Under the pieces are notes generated by a model. It was given only the letters and a program-made list of their open reading frames with translations. It had not been told where the DNA came from and did no database searches. This document shows, in pieces, positions 32,664-44,643 of a stretch of 64,000 nucleotides of DNA (its first letter is position 1; each line of letters starts with the position of its first letter). A program made the position numbers and the translations under genes. The stretch lies in the NCBI RefSeq assembly GCF_030052815.1, contig NC_079493.1:126793894-126857893 (forward strand), read 5' to 3'. The stretch is from Hevea brasiliensis. Lineage: Eukaryota; Streptophyta; Magnoliopsida; Malpighiales; Euphorbiaceae.

Positions 32664-34072
32664 TCGAAATTGAGTACAGGGATGTCCTCGGTTGTCCAGT
32701 TGTTCAGCTCTTGTCCCTCAGTCATTGGCGAGACTAGGGCCTCATACAAGGAATCCAGTTGGATGACATCTATGGATGGATCATCGGGTGATTCTTCTGT
32801 ATTTGCCGGATGCTGAATGACCGGTTTAGTGAAGATCTCCGTAATCCTCAGGACTACTTTCATCTTTCCCATTTTCCGATCGAACCTTTGATCCCGGAGC
32901 ATTTTCCTCATCCAGAAATGCCCATCCATAAGGGCATCTTCCTCATAACCCAAACCGCAGCGGCCTACCTTCTGGATAGTTGATATGGGTTCAACGATTC
33001 CCTGTAATGTGGCGCCTAGGCCTTTGCCTTCTTCGTACCCACTCCTTGTCATTATTTTGGCTACCATAGCCATAGCCCCCCCATTTTCTGAGATGGTTTC
33101 TTGTAACTCGAGGGCTTGGAAGGAGCTTTCTAATGACTCCTCAGCTGCCTCCACATAGGGAAGTGATTGCGGCTTGGTGACTAGCAAGGCCTCCTCTCCT
33201 TTTACTGTGATGATTTTGCCGTCCATGATGTATTTTATTTTTACAGTGCGAGTTGAGGGAACGGCGTTCGCAGAATGGATCCAAGGCCTCCCCAGTAGCA
33301 TAGTATAGGCAGGCTCAATGTTCATCACCTGGAATGTGACGTTGAAAGTGCATGCGCCAATCTGAAGCGGCAAGTCGATATCTCCCAACACTTCTCTTCT
33401 GGTACCGTCAAAGGCTCTTACCACCATAGCACTTTGACGTATGTCCGATTGGACAACTGGCAACCTAGCTAAGGTAGCGCTAGGGAGTACATTGAGAGCT
33501 GACCCGTTATCAATAAGTACCTTAGCTACTATACAACCCTTACACTTCACTGTTACATGCAGAGCTTTAGTGTGCCTTAAACCCGCAGGATCTATCTCAT
33601 CCTCCGAGAAAGTGACAAAACTGGATGCCTGGATTTGCCCCACTATCTTTTCAAATTGCCCCGGTGTGATGTCGGGGCTCACAAAGGCCTGATCCAGAAT
33701 TCTCTGCAGGGCTTGACGGTGCACCTCTGAGCTCAAGATCAGTGACAGCAGTGAAATCCGTGCAGGCGTCTTCCTCAACTGTTCCACCACATCATACTCA
33801 CTTTGTTTCATTATTTGGAGTAACAACTCCTCCTCTTCTTTATGCTCAGCAGGCTCTGCTTCCTCTGTCTTCTCAACCTCCTCTTCGGTGTTCTTCAGTG
33901 ACTCTCCCATTTTTACTTTCCCTTTTCTCTTTTTTTTTTCTTCGTTACTGTAACACCTCCCACTTCGAGTTATGAACTCGACCTCTTGCTCAAGGGAGGA
34001 GGGCTTTGTGGCAGTGATGGGTTGGGGATTGATCTGGGGAGTAGCACTGGTGGTAGGTCCAGCATAAGTCAT
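32660..34072 (-). pseudogene. Ogre protease with G-patch domain
   Basis: 470-residue frame directly following the gag frame in phase. It contains the retropepsin motif VLIDNGSALNVLP (Asp-Asn-Gly-Ser, the variant usual in Tat-type proteases) and a G-patch (RSGYEEGKGLGATLQG, then GRCGLGYEE). It ends at a TAA that overlaps the intron donor. Cleaves the polyprotein; the G-patch may bind RNA or help dimerisation. Confidence 0.9.
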
Positions 34073-36202
34073 CTAAAAGTGTGCATGAGGAGTGAAACAT
34101 GGCTTAGGAGGTGCCGGAGGTGAAGCAACGCTAGGAGCCGGTGTACTGCTTGACGCTCCTTGAGTGAAGACTTGGAAATTGTAGTTCCAAGGTATGGCGT
34201 GGGAGTTGGTAACAGGGAGCTGAGATGGGGCTCGGATAACCGTCACTGGTGGTGAGGCTACTGGGGGTGAGAAAGTGATTCTGGGTTTAGGGGTGGGAGC
34301 ATTTTGGCTATATCTAGTGGTATTCACTCCCTCTTCCATCTTCGACCTTGTCTGGCATCTCAGAACCTTGAGAGACAATAAGTTCCGTACCTCTTGCCTG
34401 AATCCCTCACAGCCCTGCAGCTCGTGATCAGCTGCCCCTCCATGATAAGGACACCCCGTACTCTCTTCCAATCCCGCTACCTGAGGGCAAAGGTAGCCTT
34501 CCCTCATTGCCAGAGCAAAAATTTCCTTAAAGTAAGGAACCAGCTTGTCTACTTCCAGCGTTGATCCTCCTTCATCAGGCTCTATCATATTTACACCACT
34601 GCCTGCATTATGGTTAGGCAGTGGGTTTGAGGTAACATTGGGGAGGGAACCATTTCCCTCAATCTTCAACCACCCGTTTCTGATTAAAGCGTGCACTCTC
34701 CCCCTGAGTGCCCCACAGTTATCGGTTGAGTGCCCTTGTGCCCCTCCATGGTACTCACAACGGGCAGTAGCATCATACCACCTGGGGTATGGTGGCTGGA
34801 TCGGGTCTAGGGGAACTGGTACAATTTGGTTTATACCGACAAGGTATCGGTATATTTCACTGAGTGGGAGGGGAAGAGGTGGATCAGGGTTTTTTGGGGG
34901 TCTTGGGTTGTTTTGTGGTGGCCTTGGTTGAGCAGGAGGAGGAGGTGGTCTTGGTTGGTAATTTGTAGGTGAAGGGTATTGTGGGCGTGGGTGTGGATAA
35001 TTAGGGGAAGGAGGTGGAATGTTGGCGACTGTTTGGCCATGAGGGGGAGGATATGGCCGATAATTGTTTTGAGGTAGTGGAGAGTAATTATTCTGCCGGG
35101 TCACTGAATGGACATCACCCTCCTTTTTCTTGCCAAAATTGGCAGTTTTCTTTGCGGGGTTCTCAGCCAACTCCTGTAATCGTCCCATTCTTAGGTTGGC
35201 CTCTATTCTTTCACCAGCCTGTATGATGTCAGAGAAGCTGTTGGAAGTGTTCCCAATCATCAAGTTGAAGTAAGGGGCCTTCAAAGTTTCGATGAACAGA
35301 GAGCATAGCTCATTGTCGGTCACCGGGGGATGCACTTCTGCCGCCTTTTCTCTCCATCTCTGGGCATATTCCTTGAAGCTTTCTCTGTCTTTCTGTACCA
35401 GGTTCTGGTGGTCCCTTCTTGTGGGGGCCACATCGCAGTTAAATTTATACTGCTTTAAGAAGGCATCAGCTAAATCCTTCCAGGAGCGCAGTTTGCTCCT
35501 GTCCAACTGGATACACCACCTCAAAGCTGCCCCTGAGAGGCTCTCATGAAAGAAGTGGACCAGCAGTCTATCGTCCTCTGTCAGAGCAGACATCTTGGTG
35601 ATATAGGTGGCCAAGTGAATGCGAGGATCTAAATTCCCTATGTACTTGTCGAAATCAGGGACCTTGAACTTGGGAGGCACCACCACATCGGGAACCAACC
35701 TAAGCGATGCCACGTCGACTGAACCATACATATTCAGCCCTTCAATTGCTCTCAATCTCTCCTCTAGAGCATATAGTTTCTCACTTTCTTTTGTCTTATT
35801 TTCTCCTCCCACTGCATGGAATACTCCCCCAGTTGGGGGATGAGGGGTGAAGTGAATGGGAGGGATTATATTTGAAGGGTATGGGTCGGTGTTCGGAACG
35901 GTTGGGTAATGAGAGTAAGGTAGGTCATTATTTGTGGTAACCGGATTGACAGTGATTGTCGGGTCCGGGATGGGAGACTGAAAGGTAAAAGAAGTTGAAG
36001 CTTGGTGAGGATCATTTGTTGTAGGAGGTGGAGGAGGTAGTGGTAGGCTAGGCTCTGCTGTGGGTTTATTCTGGGACATTTCCCTCATTAGTCTCATAAG
36101 TTCTGAGACCTGATCTTTCAATTCGGAAACTTGCCCCTGTAGGTTCTGTACTTGTTCCTGATCTTCCATTATCTTCTTTGTCCGAGATCTTGTTAAGTAC
36201 AC
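34073..36202 (-). CDS. Ogre Gag polyprotein
   Basis: 710-codon frame, intact, ending in TAG at 34073-34075. The N-terminus has a coiled coil (VQNLQGQVSELKDQVSELM) and a proline-rich stretch. The retrotransposon gag domain follows (PPKFKVPDFDKYIGNLDPR, FFHESLSGAALRWC, WKDLADAFLKQYKFN, RDHQNLVQKDRESFKEYAQR). A long proline-rich region comes next, then two C-x2-H-x5-H-x4/5-C-like knuckles (CEYHGGAQGHSTDNC and CPYHGGAADHELQGC). Forms the virus-like particle. The next frame follows in phase after the single TAG, so gag and protease were or are one polyprotein. Confidence 0.9.
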   Translation of the reverse strand: MYLTRSRTKKIMEDQEQVQNLQGQVSELKDQVSELMRLMREMSQNKPTAEPSLPLPPPPPTTNDPHQASTSFTFQSPIPDPTITVNPVTTNNDLPYSHYPTVPNTDPYPSNIIPPIHFTPHPPTGGVFHAVGGENKTKESEKLYALEERLRAIEGLNMYGSVDVASLRLVPDVVVPPKFKVPDFDKYIGNLDPRIHLATYITKMSALTEDDRLLVHFFHESLSGAALRWCIQLDRSKLRSWKDLADAFLKQYKFNCDVAPTRRDHQNLVQKDRESFKEYAQRWREKAAEVHPPVTDNELCSLFIETLKAPYFNLMIGNTSNSFSDIIQAGERIEANLRMGRLQELAENPAKKTANFGKKKEGDVHSVTRQNNYSPLPQNNYRPYPPPHGQTVANIPPPSPNYPHPRPQYPSPTNYQPRPPPPPAQPRPPQNNPRPPKNPDPPLPLPLSEIYRYLVGINQIVPVPLDPIQPPYPRWYDATARCEYHGGAQGHSTDNCGALRGRVHALIRNGWLKIEGNGSLPNVTSNPLPNHNAGSGVNMIEPDEGGSTLEVDKLVPYFKEIFALAMREGYLCPQVAGLEESTGCPYHGGAADHELQGCEGFRQEVRNLLSLKVLRCQTRSKMEEGVNTTRYSQNAPTPKPRITFSPPVASPPVTVIRAPSQLPVTNSHAIPWNYNFQVFTQGASSSTPAPSVASPPAPPKPCFTPHAHF

Positions 36203-36597
36203 TCGTTTGGGCTGAACCGTGTGCTTAGTCAGACTTGCCTTGTTTGAAGCAATATTGATTTCCTGTAAGGAGTAAAAAAGGAAATTTTAAATGTACTTTG
36301 AATTTTGCAAAGAAACTAAAAGTCCTGGTCCGAACGAAGGATCTGATGGCATTTGAAAGCCGAGTTGAAATCAGTAAAGGATAATCGCATCAATTTTATC
36401 ATGGCATCGTTCGATAGTCTGACTGTGAATGACTGGATTGAATGCGTATTTATGATACCTGTCCATATAGCGCATTCAATTTTTCACATAACCCTAGCGA
36501 GGGAGTTCCTACGGGAGTCATATTATTCATTCACAAATTTACTAAACAATGGTCCAGAAATCATTTCATTAACTGAATAATTTGTACATCGTATCCT

Positions 36598-38489
36598 CTA
36601 CATTGGCCTAGGCTCTGGAAGGTTTTTTATAATAAGATGACATCTTCTGAGATACTCATATAACCTTTCTTCTTGCTTGGCAGGGTCGAATGCTTTGAGA
36701 GCATACTCAGATTCAGGTAATAGTTCTCGTTTTCCCTGTGCTATCGTTCTCTCCAGCTGGTCAACATTCTCTTTCAGTCCTTGATAGAGAGCAGCTTGTT
36801 TTTCTCTCTTTCCTTTCCTTAGCACACTCTTTCAAGATATCATTGATGAGTAGTGCCTGTTCTTTTAATTCGAGCTTCTTCTTTTTGTTTTCCTGTTTAT
36901 ATTCTTCAATGAGCACCTCTTGGTATTTCATCTTTTCCTGAAGCTTACTATTCTGCACTTTTACTTCTTTTACCTCAGTTTGGAGAGAGTCTTTTTCCTT
37001 TTCCCACTGTTCCTCTTGCTCTTCGAACCCCATCCTTACGGCCCTTGCCTCTTCCTTGAGCCTTCTCACTTTTCTTTTAAGTTTCTGCTGTTGGTCCTCC
37101 AACTGTTTTATTTGTTCTTGCAGTTGCGAGTTCTCGGTGTTTGCTTTTTATAGTGAGTCTAGCAGACGATTATCGGCTTCTTCTAATAGGGTGTTTTGGC
37201 GAGGGTTGCTGTCCTCGAATTCTGTAGTTGAGTGTTCTCGGTCCCTGTCAACTCTCCATTTAAGATAATCGCCCGAGGCACTTGGGCCTTTAGGCGATCT
37301 CTCCATCAGAGTAATGTTTTCCCAAGACTTGCGAGCCATTTTCAACCCTTCCTCTTCCTTGAGCTCATGGTAGAAATGACCTTGGTGATATTCTTCAATG
37401 TCGATTCTGGTCTGTGTTGAGCCAAACTGCCTCATTGCTAATGCCGGAGTGTAACTTGTGTACCCGGTTACTCCGATTAAGGATACCGATTGATTACCTC
37501 TCGTACCGATCAAAACGGGTTGGCCTGGCATCCACAGCTTCCTCCAACAGTAATCATGGCTATTGAAACTCAAAATCCGTTCCCACTACTGCTGTTCATT
37601 CTTCTGACCGACATTAACCGGTCATCTTTTCGATGGGAGGCTGGTCAAGGTACCAAGTTAATCCCTTTGTCTCCACAGGACAGATGTGACTGATAATCCA
37701 GAGGTATAGCAATTGAGAACAACACTTAATGGACCCTTTCCCCTGTTGTCTGCAGTAGGTTAGGGTTAACAATGTTTCCGCAAGAATTGTCGGTATCGAA
37801 TTGATCTCCTGCCTTTCTACCGCCTAGAATACTTCCACCGTGCTGCAGATTATGATTCCTAATGGTCCTGGGAACAAAATCAGGCCATAGATTCCCAATG
37901 CGAGTGTTACTGAAGCTTTATCCCATTGTTTCTCTTGGAGGAATTGATCTAACCGCTTCTCGAGGTAGGTCCAATACCATCCATGCGTGTTCCCTTTGAC
38001 AGTTTCTTTTGACTTTGCCTCCTCCGAAGGGATGCCCAACAAATGTGTTAATCGTTTCCAGGTCTGCCTATGCTCAAGGTGTAGGTAGATCCGATTCTGT
38101 GTTGAATAAGGAATCCCTAATAATGCCTGATATTCTTCCATAGTGGGAACTGTATCAATATCATTGAAAGAGAATACCCCGTACTTAGGGTTCCAAACCG
38201 ACAACATAGCTTTTAACGCCGAGATTTGGACCTTGACTCGCATTAAGGTTGCAATCCTCCCGTATTTCTCTTCAAATCGTGCCTTAACCTGATCGGGGAG
38301 CGACCTCCATCCTTTAGACAGACCCTCAAGACCGTTCATTCTGACCTCTATTTTATTCAGATCTAATGAAGGTAGTAAGCTAGCATGTGCCTTGGAAACA
38401 TCTTTTTGTGGGGGTACTGGAGTATGAATCGATTTGGACCAAAGTTTAGCATTCTGAACTTCTTCTGCTGACTGACTCGAGGATGCCAT
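36598..38489 (-). pseudogene. Ogre ORF1 (DUF7745-type) with coiled-coil C-terminus, frameshifted
   Basis: Extra ORF upstream of gag, a mark of Ogre elements. The likely ATG is at 38489. The first part (to 37824) shows the DUF7745-type region: WRSLPDQVKARFEEKYGRIA, FNDIDTVPTMEEYQALLGIP, TYLEKRLDQFLQEKQWDKAS. The second part (37573-37148) has GVTGYTSYTPALAMRQFG. The third part (37102-36598) is a lysine/glutamate-rich coiled coil. Two frameshifts and a TAA near 37150 separate the parts. Its function in the family is not established. Confidence 0.82.
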
Positions 38490-38559
38490 GATAAATATGA
38501 TGCCTATCCTTTTACAGACTCTTGATTTGGTAATTCCTGCGGGAAAACTCGTTAGCAAG

Positions 38560-39330
38560 ATAAATTAGGGTAATTTTGAATCATACTGTTGACAGGGTGA
38601 CACGTACACATTTATCAAAGTAGGAAAATGTGTAGGTGTTTTAGTAGAATTCAAGATTACCCTCACAAAAATGAACAAAAGGAAATTAAAGCAGAAAAGG
38701 ATAAGAGTAAGTATGCCCCTTTTGTCCTATAATAGGGAGACTCCTGATATCGGACGAGCGCTACCTATTTGGATAGTTCTACCTTACAAGGTAGCTTACT
38801 ACGGCTTTCAGCTATCGTGATAGTTTAGCTTAGGATCTAATTTTCTAAAAGCCACAGGTTCCCAAATTGCCCCTACTGTAAATAGTAGAGCCCCATTCTA
38901 TAACCATGATATTATCGGGAAAATTCTACGAGTATCAGAGTGGATAGAACAAGTTTCAATTTGAGCAGAAGCCTTCACGGATACTAACGGGGTAAAACCC
39001 ACGGGTACCGCTACATGACCCCCTCCTATTTTCCTAAAAGGGTAAGAAAGCCCGGGTATAGGGCCAACGTGTGTGAGGACATCGTGTGAGTGTTCAGTGT
39101 GTGAAGGGACACCTTTACCTCTTCCCAATATAGGGGGATTTTTCTTTTTCTATTTCGTTTTTTTCAAACAATAAGCGCTGTAGGGAATAAAACAAGCAAA
39201 ACAAGTAAAACAGTTAGCGGAATAACAATAATTAACGTATAAAATATTGCCGAATGAGCCCACTATAATTTGATCGGAAATAGAATTAAACCGACTTTTG
39301 GACCTCTAGACCGAGGTTAAGTCAGTGATT
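38560..39330 (-). other. 5' leader of the Ogre-type element
   Basis: Non-coding stretch between the primer site and ORF1, as expected for this lineage. No structure of note was recognised apart from a few short open frames. Confidence 0.6.
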
Positions 39331-39348
39331 TCCCCAGTGGAGTCGCCA
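39331..39348 (-). promoter_or_regulatory. Primer-binding site of the Ogre-type element (tRNA-Arg type)
   Basis: On the minus strand TGGCGACTCCACTGGGGA lies 3 bp after the LTR end (ttgcgaca). It is complementary to a tRNA 3' end closing in CCA; this is the tRNA-Arg type site reported for Ogre. Confidence 0.88.
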
Positions 39349-39751
39349 AGCTGTCGCAAGGGATTTTGCGGTCGCCTGAACGAACCCTCACCGAAGTGGG
39401 AAAGAGTGAGGAGTCGCCACCTTAGTTTTGAGGGAAACTAAAGAAAACCATTTGTGAAGATAAATTGAAATAAAACCACTTCAAGATAGATATTCTAGGT
39501 TCGGGGTCCGTAAACGGGTAGGGAAGGTGTTAGGCACCCCACCTCGTCCCTTGATAAGGGTAAATAGATTTAATTTTGCATTAGTTAGGAGGGCTTGAAT
39601 GGATATGTTAATCCTTTTGACTAAAGGAACATTTGATTTTTCACTAAATTTAGATCACCCAGATACATAAGTAAATGAGACAACCTTAGTGAATTGACGT
39701 CGCACATCATTTTTGGTTTTGGGTTTGTTTTTGCGTGTAGGTTAAAATTAG

Positions 39752-40240
39752 GTGTAAGAATCGGATAAGAACTCTCCTCCGATCTCTCTTAAATTCTGAG
39801 AGGAGATCGGATAAGAATCCTCCTCCGGTCTCTTTTGGGGTATTTAAAATTTAGGATTGAGGATCGGATAAGAACTCTCCTCCGATCTCTTCTAAGTATT
39901 CATTAAAATTTTAGCTCAGGAATCGGATAAGAATTTTCCTCCAATTTCTATTTAATGTTTATTAAAATTTTGAGTTGAGACCGGATAAGAACTCTCCTCC
40001 GATCTCTATTTAATATTTATTAAAATTTTGAGTTGAGACTGGATAAGAAATCTCCTCCGATCTCTATTAAGTATTTATTTTAAATTTTGAGTTGAGAATC
40101 GGATAAGAACTCTCTTCCGATCTCTATTAAGTATTTATTTAAATTTTGATTTGAGACCGGATAAGAACTCTCCTCCGATCTCTATTTAATTAAAGTTTTG
40201 AGTTGAGAATCGGATAAGAACCCTCTTCCGATCTCTTTTT
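39752..40240. repeat. Tandem array of about 60-bp units in the Ogre 5' LTR
   Basis: Eight to nine imperfect units, each with cggataagaactctcctccg followed by atctct and an AT-rich spacer ending ttgagttgag. The core atcgga...tccgat has inverted ends and could fold. The left LTR lacks this array because its end is deleted. Confidence 0.9.
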
Positions 40241-42633
40241 AAATTAACAGGAACCTTAATGGGATCTTTCCGATCTCCCAAATTTTAATTTCAGCTACAT
40301 GTCATAAGGTCCTAAAGCTAAGGATTCTGACGTTCTAAGGTGCTGGGGGTAAGGCTTCTAATTGATATTTTGTGACTAAATAAGAGAAGCTGGACTGAAT
40401 TTTGCTGACTTCCCCTAAGGTCACTTTACCAGTACCTATTAATGTCCGATCTATTCTGTTTCGTTTACTTTGGTTTTATTCCACTTTATGGCATCTTGCC
40501 GAATTGTCGTTTACATCAGCCTAATAGTTTGGCTATTTTCCTGACGTGTTATTCAAGCTCTCTCTCTTAAAAGAGACCCTTAAGTTGCAGTTACCTACGT
40601 TTTACCCAACCACTTACACGCTACTAGGAACTAGAAAATTTGCATTCAGAAACGACGAAGGTTAATAAAATGATAGACTGATCACTAAAGAAATAAACTC
40701 GAGAGTAACATTCTTTAAGGTTCTTTGGCACTAAATGAACTCGGAGAAAATCACATGCATAAAAAAAAAAGCAAAGAAAATGCGAAAAGTAAACGTAAAC
40801 ACTTAACAAAACGGCAATATGAGCTCTTACCTGTAAGGAGCCAAATCTATTGAAATGACTACGGGGTGACAAATAGTAATAAGACAGCAGACTGATTAGC
40901 TTGAGGGCTGATGTTCGCTAGAATCAAGGGTGCTTAGCTAAAATGCAATCAGATTAAGATAAAAACCGAGTGAAATGAAATTGAGCTTGGATAATGGGAA
41001 TGAAGACAGAGATAATAAAAGGCTGAAAGTGAGAGTGTGACCAGATAATGACCAAACTGAAAATGTAGAGTTTCAGTATTCAGAATCCTTTTCAAGAAAA
41101 CACTTCAGAAAACTAGTTTCAAAAGTCTTTCTAATCAAAATTTCAAAGTAGCAGAATAACAAACTGAATCGAGTTTCAGAGTTCTTCCGCTATAATAACT
41201 ACCTCTCTTTTTTGCCCGTCCTTTGAACAGTTTTTCATGCAGGTATTTATAGGAATCGGGTGCTCCCCATGAAGGGTCAGGATTTATTTTGAGGGAAATG
41301 GAGGGTCAAGATTTCGAAGGACATGATCGAATGTTCAGGAATTAAAGAGAATCAAAATGAATGGCTGAGATCACTCTTCAGAATATTTGTCCTTTTCTTC
41401 TTTCAATCTGACGGTCGCAAATCTTCTTGTCCGGAACGATCTGAGGGCTAAGAGCGAAGGACGCTGGTATTGTCGTCTTCTCTCTTGATCCAAGGGTTCC
41501 GGGTTTGTCCTTACCAGTGAGATCAACGGTGGGGATTGGGATGTACAGGACTGTCATGACATACCACGGCACTGTCACAAGATTAAGGGCGATTCTTAGG
41601 CGCAAAGGAGATCTCGCTCGCAACGCTTTAACTACCTCTCTCGATTCTCGGCGACGGTTATTTGGGATTTGTCTTATTCTCTTTGTCTTCCGATCCCTCC
41701 CCCTTCTCGATCTTCTTGACACGCTCCTATTCCGATCTCTCATGCTGATCTCCCATCCTCCGATCTCTATTATTCCGATCCCTTAATCACCTCGATGCAG
41801 TCGAAGCATTAATTTCCTCGATTCCCGGCCGCCCGCTGCTTTACCTCGATAATAAATGCCCGTTTTCCCCTATATATACCCCAGACAAAAGAGACTTCCC
41901 TTCATCCTATTTCCTCTCTTCCTTCTTACTTCCCAGTTCTAGCTACTCCGGCGGAAGTTTCGGCTGCAACTGTGGCTTTGATCCTTTTCCGATGGACTTC
42001 CTTACTCCTCGACTGAAAATTTACGACCTTGGTGATCGCATAACCTTGTCTGATGATGGTGAGGGAACTGGATCAATTGACCGATCTGGATTGCGGACCT
42101 CGACTCTGCCAATCTCGAGTCGCTCAACTGAGTTTATTCGGCTTCTCATCGCATTGGGTGTTCCGACAGCGGTTGCCCTCCACATTGGGTGTTCCGACAG
42201 CGGGTTAAGCTCCGATCGGCGACACCCTGTGGATCAGTCACAATGTTGGCTATTGACATAGGCTTCTTTAGATAGGATGTTTCGCTGATCTTTAGAGGTC
42301 GGCCTTTTAATGTAATCAGATGTAATCCGATCTTGAGATCGCCCAAATGATGTAATCAGATGTAATCCGATCTCTTGAGATCGCCCAAATGATGTAATCC
42401 GATCTTTTGGAAATAAAGATTTTATTTTGTCAATTATTATCTTATTAATTATTTTTCGAGCTCTAATATGATTATCCGATCTGTAATTCGGAACACCTGG
42501 ATCTACCGCTCTATAATTAACCGATCTCTTTATGGAATCTTAGGAATATTCGTGAGACGTGTCAGAACAGCTGGCGAGTCCCGCTAACCGATGCGCCGCC
42601 TGGAACCTCGTGAGCATTAAATGCTCGGACGAG

Positions 42634-42641
42634 TATAAATA
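42634..42641 (+). promoter_or_regulatory. TATA box of the antisense ORF (right LTR)
   Basis: TATAAATA, 158 bp upstream of ATG 42792, identical to the copy at 24123-24130. Confidence 0.6.
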
Positions 42642-42791
42642 GGGGTGGGGGGTTAGCCATTTGCTCCTGTATGTCATTTTCAATCTCTCGCTCACAACCT
42701 CAAAGTTCTCTCGTGTGCTCAAGATCTTCCGACGATCGACTCTAAGGGCTTTGATCTTCTTTTTAGCTTAAGTTCTTTATTTCCTTTGAAA

Positions 42792-44643
42792 ATGAGCGGT
42801 GCCGAGGGTCAAAGAGCGGCGAGTCCTCCTTCCATTCAGTTCTCGTGGTTGTCTGACGAAGAAGAGGTGGTCGGGCCAAGCGCGCAAACAGAACCTCCTA
42901 GGGTCTCCATTCCAGCTCGAGGGCGGATCGGACCATCAAGGCACGTACCTTCTTCAGGGAGGGAGAATCTCCCTATGGACGAGCTGCCATCGATCTTGCA
43001 AGAGTCCGATCTGCAATCGTTCAGCCAGGAGTACAATATCCGTCCTGATTCGTACGAACTTATCCGGTGTCACGGCGATCACCGAGTCGATCACTTCTTT
43101 GAAGAGAATGACCTGGTTATGGTATACGAGGAACAGTTAAAGGCCGGTCTTCGGTTCCCTCTGGATGACTTCTTCAAGGAGGTCCTAAAACTTCACCGGG
43201 TGTGCATTGCTCAAGTTCACCCTAACTCGTGGCGGATCTTAGTAGCCTTCCGAGGTCTATGCCGAGCTAAGGGAATCGGACCTACGGCTAAGGTGTTCGC
43301 CGAACTGCACAGGCTAACTCGCCGAAAGGACGACGAGCACTAGTTCTTTCAGGCGAAGCCTCATTGCGGGCTCTTCACCGATCTGCCCTCCTCCCTTAAA
43401 AATTAGAAGAACCGCTTCTTCATTCTGAGGAGCAAAAATCTGACCTGCTTTGAGGACTTCCCCCGCAGCTGGTGGCACCAGGGGCCCTTGCTTCCGAAGC
43501 GCATTAAGCTGAACCAGGAGGAAAGCTTAATAGTGATGGATCTGAAGAATCAGCCTGCCACTCAAAAGTATTCCTGTTTAGATGCGGTGACCGCCGAGCT
43601 GCACCATTGGACCATACAGCTGCTCACCGGCTAAGATCGCGAACTTCCGCTCTCTGACCTCAGCACTAGTATTTTCTACATCTCAGATCTCAGGACCTTA
43701 GCGATCTCACTGACCTCTTCTTTGTGCTGGTATGGCGGGTGATGAGGGTTCTAGGAAGCGGAAGAAAGAAAGAGAGATCTCCCGGAAAGTAAAGGAGATG
43801 AAGTGTTCGGAAATGCTTCGAACTCCCGGCCATGAACCAGGGGAGACGCAAGGAGGCCCGTCCCTACCTTCGGGGCCGCCGATCACTGAAGCTGTCCGAT
43901 CTCCTCCTCAACAGGAAGAGCCGGCTCCACCCCCTCCAGTTGCTCCAAGCATAGAAAGGGGTCCTTCTCAATCTTCTGTGGGAGCCTCTTCTCATGGCGC
44001 TCAAACGTTGATCGAGTCCCTGAAAAATAACCGGACTGTTCGGGAGAACCCCGGTTTTGCCAAAGTCTTGGGGTCTTCCATCTGCCTTCGGGAGGATCGG
44101 GACAGGCCATCCCCGGACAGCCTTGACGATATCTTGACTCGCTCCATGAGCCTGAACGTGGAGTGCCTGGTGAACCAGACCATAGTTCGAGAAAAGGCTC
44201 ATCGCCTGGGCAAGGAGGTCGAGAAGAAGAATCAGGAAATGGCTTCCCTCCGATCCCAACTCGCATCCGCTCAGGATTACATATCTCAAGTTGAGGGGCG
44301 GGCGAAGTTCTATGAAGACAGGCTGGCCGAACAGAATCATGTTCTGGCTGAAAGGGATCGTGCTCTCGGGGAAGTCCAAGCGCTCCGGGCCAACGAAGCT
44401 TCTCAGGTCGCCCAACTTATCGAGGAGCTTAAGGCGAAAGACGAAGAAATGGTGACAGGGATAGCTGGTGCCTATGTGAATGCTCACAAGGACCTCTTGG
44501 CCGAACTCCAGAAGCGTTACCCAGAAGAGGACTTCTCTTGGATGGCCGACCTGGCTCCCGGGGGCGAGGGTGAGGATAGTGAAGAGGAGGGAGAGGATGA
44601 GCAAAATGTAGATCAGGCTGGGGGTGATCCCCCAGCCGAATAA
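42792..44643 (+). pseudogene. Antisense ORF in Ogre 5' LTR: Transposase_28-like N-terminus plus intact coiled-coil part
   Basis: Same layout as at 24288-26132. The first frame runs from ATG 42792 to TAG 43341, with the region DHFFEENDLVMVYEEQLKAG and HRVCIAQVHPNSWRILVAF. The next TAG of the left copy is CAG here (43350), but a TAA (in accggctaagatcg, about 43631) replaces a CAA. The presumed intron acceptor tgcag is tgctg here, so splicing would fail. The second part, ATG 43732 to TAA 44641, is an intact 303-residue frame: basic start GSRKRKKEREISRK, proline-rich linker, predicted coiled coil at residues about 145-245, then EDFSWMADLAPGG and an acidic tail. It could still be translated alone. 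Confidence 0.78.

Noticed and set aside
34545..35843. Several plus-strand ORFs opposite Ogre gag.
   Set aside because: Low-complexity shadows of the proline-rich Gag; unlike the LTR antisense ORF they show no domain or promoter.
42786..43343. The Transposase_28-like ORF as a DNA transposase gene of a separate transposon.
   Set aside because: The domain name is historical; the ORF lies in a retrotransposon LTR with no terminal inverted repeats of its own.
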